The position numbers and the translations under genes were made by a program. Shown here piece after piece: positions 62,430-64,000 of a stretch of 64,000 nt of DNA. The first letter of the stretch is position 1. Every line of letters begins with the position of its first letter. The notes under the pieces are model-generated. The model worked only from the letters and a program-made list of their open reading frames with translations. It was not told where the DNA came from and did not search any database. The stretch comes from Methanohalophilus mahii DSM 5219. Its GTDB lineage: Archaea; Halobacteriota; Methanosarcinia; Methanosarcinales; Methanosarcinaceae. The DNA lies in contig NC_014002.1 in assembly GCF_000025865.1 (NCBI RefSeq), forward strand, positions 744,001 through 808,000, read 5' to 3'.

Positions 62430-63254
62430 ATGCAGAATAACAATAATGAATATCTTGAATTTCAGCAAATGGTACAACCGCCAAAAAACAAGAATGTTTT
62501 GGGCAATTCTAACAACTATTCTGGTAGTGCATCTACTGATGAATCAAAACCCCATGTTATGCCCACAGGCATATCTTTACTTGATGACAGTCTCAGTGGT
62601 GGTCTCCCGTCAAGTTCATTGATCTATTTTTCTGCCGATCCTCTATCGATGTCCGAGGTTTTCCTGTACCAGTTTTCTCAGACACGGAAAACTTACTATT
62701 TTGCCACAGGTCGGCGCCCTAAATATATCCATCAGGACATCGTAAACTTAGGCTTTGATCCCTCCAATATTATTTTTGTTGATGTTTATGGAGAATACTA
62801 CTTTACACAAACCGGAGAAATGGTTAGCAGTGTGGGCAATGAGTTTGTTGATTCGAAGATAATAGAATTCACCGAATACAATCTACAGAATATTGCCCTG
62901 GATGCGGAAGGCGATGAGGTGAATGTAATATTTGATACTTTTTCCTTTTATATCAATCTTAATGTCAATACGGGCCTGATCAAACGTCTATTAAACATGC
63001 TTTATGAAACAACAAAACAGATGGTTTCACAAACCTATCTTTACAGTCTGAAAAGAAGCAGTCCGGAAGCACTTGAAAGTGACCTCTTCAATTCCGCAGA
63101 TGTGATATTTGACGTAATCGTTGAAAGATCATCGGATCAAATAATAAACAAACTCTCAATCCCGAAAATCAGGGGTATGATACCTACTTCTGATGTTATC
63201 AAGTTCAATGTGGCAGATGGGGTCCATATTGATACATCAAAGGATGTTGTCTGA
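62430..63254 (+). CDS. RecA-superfamily (KaiC/RAD55-like) protein with degenerate P-loop
   Basis: 274 residues. A polar, probably disordered N-terminus (1-42) precedes PTGISLLDDSLSGGLPSSSLIYF, the classical entry of KaiC/RadA-like ATPases. The Walker A that should come next (GxPGSGKT) reads SADPLSMSEVF (68-78), with no glycines, Lys or Thr. Walker B remains as NVIFDTFSFYI. ATP binding is therefore unlikely and a scaffold or regulatory role is more probable, as in several archaeal RAD55-like paralogues. GGG-rich AAGGGTAGCT lies before the ATG. It converges on the phosphorylase gene with a two-base gap. Confidence 0.8.
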   Translation: MQNNNNEYLEFQQMVQPPKNKNVLGNSNNYSGSASTDESKPHVMPTGISLLDDSLSGGLPSSSLIYFSADPLSMSEVFLYQFSQTRKTYYFATGRRPKYIHQDIVNLGFDPSNIIFVDVYGEYYFTQTGEMVSSVGNEFVDSKIIEFTEYNLQNIALDAEGDEVNVIFDTFSFYINLNVNTGLIKRLLNMLYETTKQMVSQTYLYSLKRSSPEALESDLFNSADVIFDVIVERSSDQIINKLSIPKIRGMIPTSDVIKFNVADGVHIDTSKDVV

Positions 63255-63256
63255 TT

Positions 63257-64000
63257 TCAAAGACATGCCTGGTCTTTTGCCAGCCTGCATATACATGTCT
63301 TTTTCTCATCCATACAAAGGAATGCGTTGACAATAAGATCAAACAGTACCTTTTCCCGTTTTTTAAGTACGCTAACCACTTCATCTGCGGTCAATCTTTC
63401 ATTACTCATGCCACATGCAGGGTTGGTAACGGTACATATTGAGGCATAACAGATTTTCATTTCACGGGCAAGTATCACTTCCGGCAGGCCGGTCATACCT
63501 ACAACATCTCCAAATGAAGCCATCATTTTTATCTCTGCTTTAGTCTCAAAACGTGGCCCTTCGGTACATATGTATGTTCCTTCAAAGAATTCTTCTTTCT
63601 TTTCCTGCAAAGCACTCATGAGGGATTGTCTGAGTTGTGGGCAGTATGGTTGGCTCATGTCCACATGTACGGTCTGGTCATGATAATATGTGGATTCGCG
63701 CCCTTTTGTAAAATCAATGAAATCATCAGGGATAAAAAATGAGCCAGTAGGGTGGCCTTTCATGGAACCTACAGAATTTGTGGCGATTACGTGTTTGACG
63801 CCAAGTTTTTTTACTGCACATATTATGGCATGATAGTTGATCATGTGGGGAGGAATATGCGGGCCTGATATCGAATGTCTGGGTATGAAGGCAAAGTTAA
63901 TACCACTGGTTTTACCAATAAAACATTCCACATCCCCGTAGGTACTTGAAATGGTCATTTTTTCATAACCATTATTTTTGAGCAAACCTACGCCTCCAAT
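63257..64000 (-). CDS. mtnP: S-methyl-5'-thioinosine phosphorylase / MTAP family, 5' end cut by window
   Basis: The frame continues past base 64000 and there reads IGGVGLLKNNGYEK, the usual N-terminus, so only the first few residues are missing. Motifs are IPRHSISGPHIPPHMINYHA with the phosphate-binding RH, IATNSVGSM, EGPRFETKAEI and MTGLPEVILAREM. The base-recognition loop reads CTVTNPACGM. Asn in this loop suits 6-oxopurines, and methanogens deaminate methylthioadenosine to methylthioinosine first, so the inosine form is the likelier substrate. It releases hypoxanthine and methylthioribose-1-phosphate in methionine salvage. Confidence 0.85.
   Translation of the reverse strand: MGGVGLLKNNGYEKMTISSTYGDVECFIGKTSGINFAFIPRHSISGPHIPPHMINYHAIICAVKKLGVKHVIATNSVGSMKGHPTGSFFIPDDFIDFTKGRESTYYHDQTVHVDMSQPYCPQLRQSLMSALQEKKEEFFEGTYICTEGPRFETKAEIKMMASFGDVVGMTGLPEVILAREMKICYASICTVTNPACGMSNERLTADEVVSVLKKREKVLFDLIVNAFLCMDEKKTCICRLAKDQACL

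Noticed and set aside
1-64000. CRISPR array, prophage or defence island
   Set aside because: No regularly spaced repeats, cas, restriction, integrase or phage structural genes were seen; the only mobile element is the IS1-family copy.

Overview
The window comes from a methylotrophic, cytochrome-containing methanogen of the Methanosarcinaceae. The basis is archaeal: TATA-box promoters, the transcription termination nuclease aCPSF1, a proteasome beta subunit, an archaeal LSm protein, a corrinoid methyl-carrier protein, a DUF1699 gene, a multihaem c-type cytochrome and an Mrp antiporter. Base composition is moderate. A halophilic or marine genus such as Methanohalophilus, Methanolobus or Methanococcoides would fit, but that is inference from gene content only.

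Layout. 1-8.6 kb is a redox and metabolism block: the end of a MobB-MoaE fusion, a LarA-type racemase, a DUF2117 protein, then an overlapping fumarase / fumarate-reductase operon that converges on a nine-haem-motif surface cytochrome. 8.8-11.3 kb holds a complete IS1-family element, a DUF1638-corrinoid protein pair and tRNA-Val(UAC). 11.4-21.1 kb is an ion-transport block: two half-size MgtE/SLC41-type proteins, a tandem PhoU-RCK_C regulator, Sua5 and a seven-gene mrp operon. 21.4-21.7 kb is a tRNA cluster (Val-GAC, Phe, Gly). 22-27.8 kb holds a cupredoxin-like lipoprotein, an MrfA/YprA-type helicase with a TPR tail, a hydantoinase-like protein and a stand-alone LigD phosphoesterase. 27.8-34 kb is a polyphosphate island (PPK2-type phosphotransferase, Ppx, Ppk1 and a membrane-anchored CHAD protein), followed by an AbrB-PhoU regulator. 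36-38.7 kb carries psmB and aCPSF1. 38.7-44.8 kb is a mixed region with small regulators, a frameshifted PII pseudogene, YigZ, a MATE exporter and an aldo/keto reductase. 45-55.4 kb is a seven-gene glycogen / alpha-glucan operon with one intact and one catalytically degenerate GH57 enzyme. 55.6-64 kb has small proteins, a kinase-fold protein, a HAD phosphatase, tRNA-Glu and an RNA-related cluster (an Fe-S-type winged-helix protein, LSm, DUF3467 and a Ski2-like helicase). It ends with a RecA-fold protein lacking its P-loop and a truncated methylthioinosine phosphorylase.

How the parts fit: glycogen and polyphosphate are the two classic reserves of Methanosarcinaceae, and both have dense gene clusters here. 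Mrp, the MgtE pair and the two PhoU-domain proteins suggest ion and phosphate homeostasis. Fumarase plus fumarate reductase probably closes a partial reductive TCA branch. I found no CRISPR array, prophage or defence island. The least explained pieces are the degenerate GH57 paralogue, the CXXCK cytochrome and the split MgtE / PhoU-RCK_C set.
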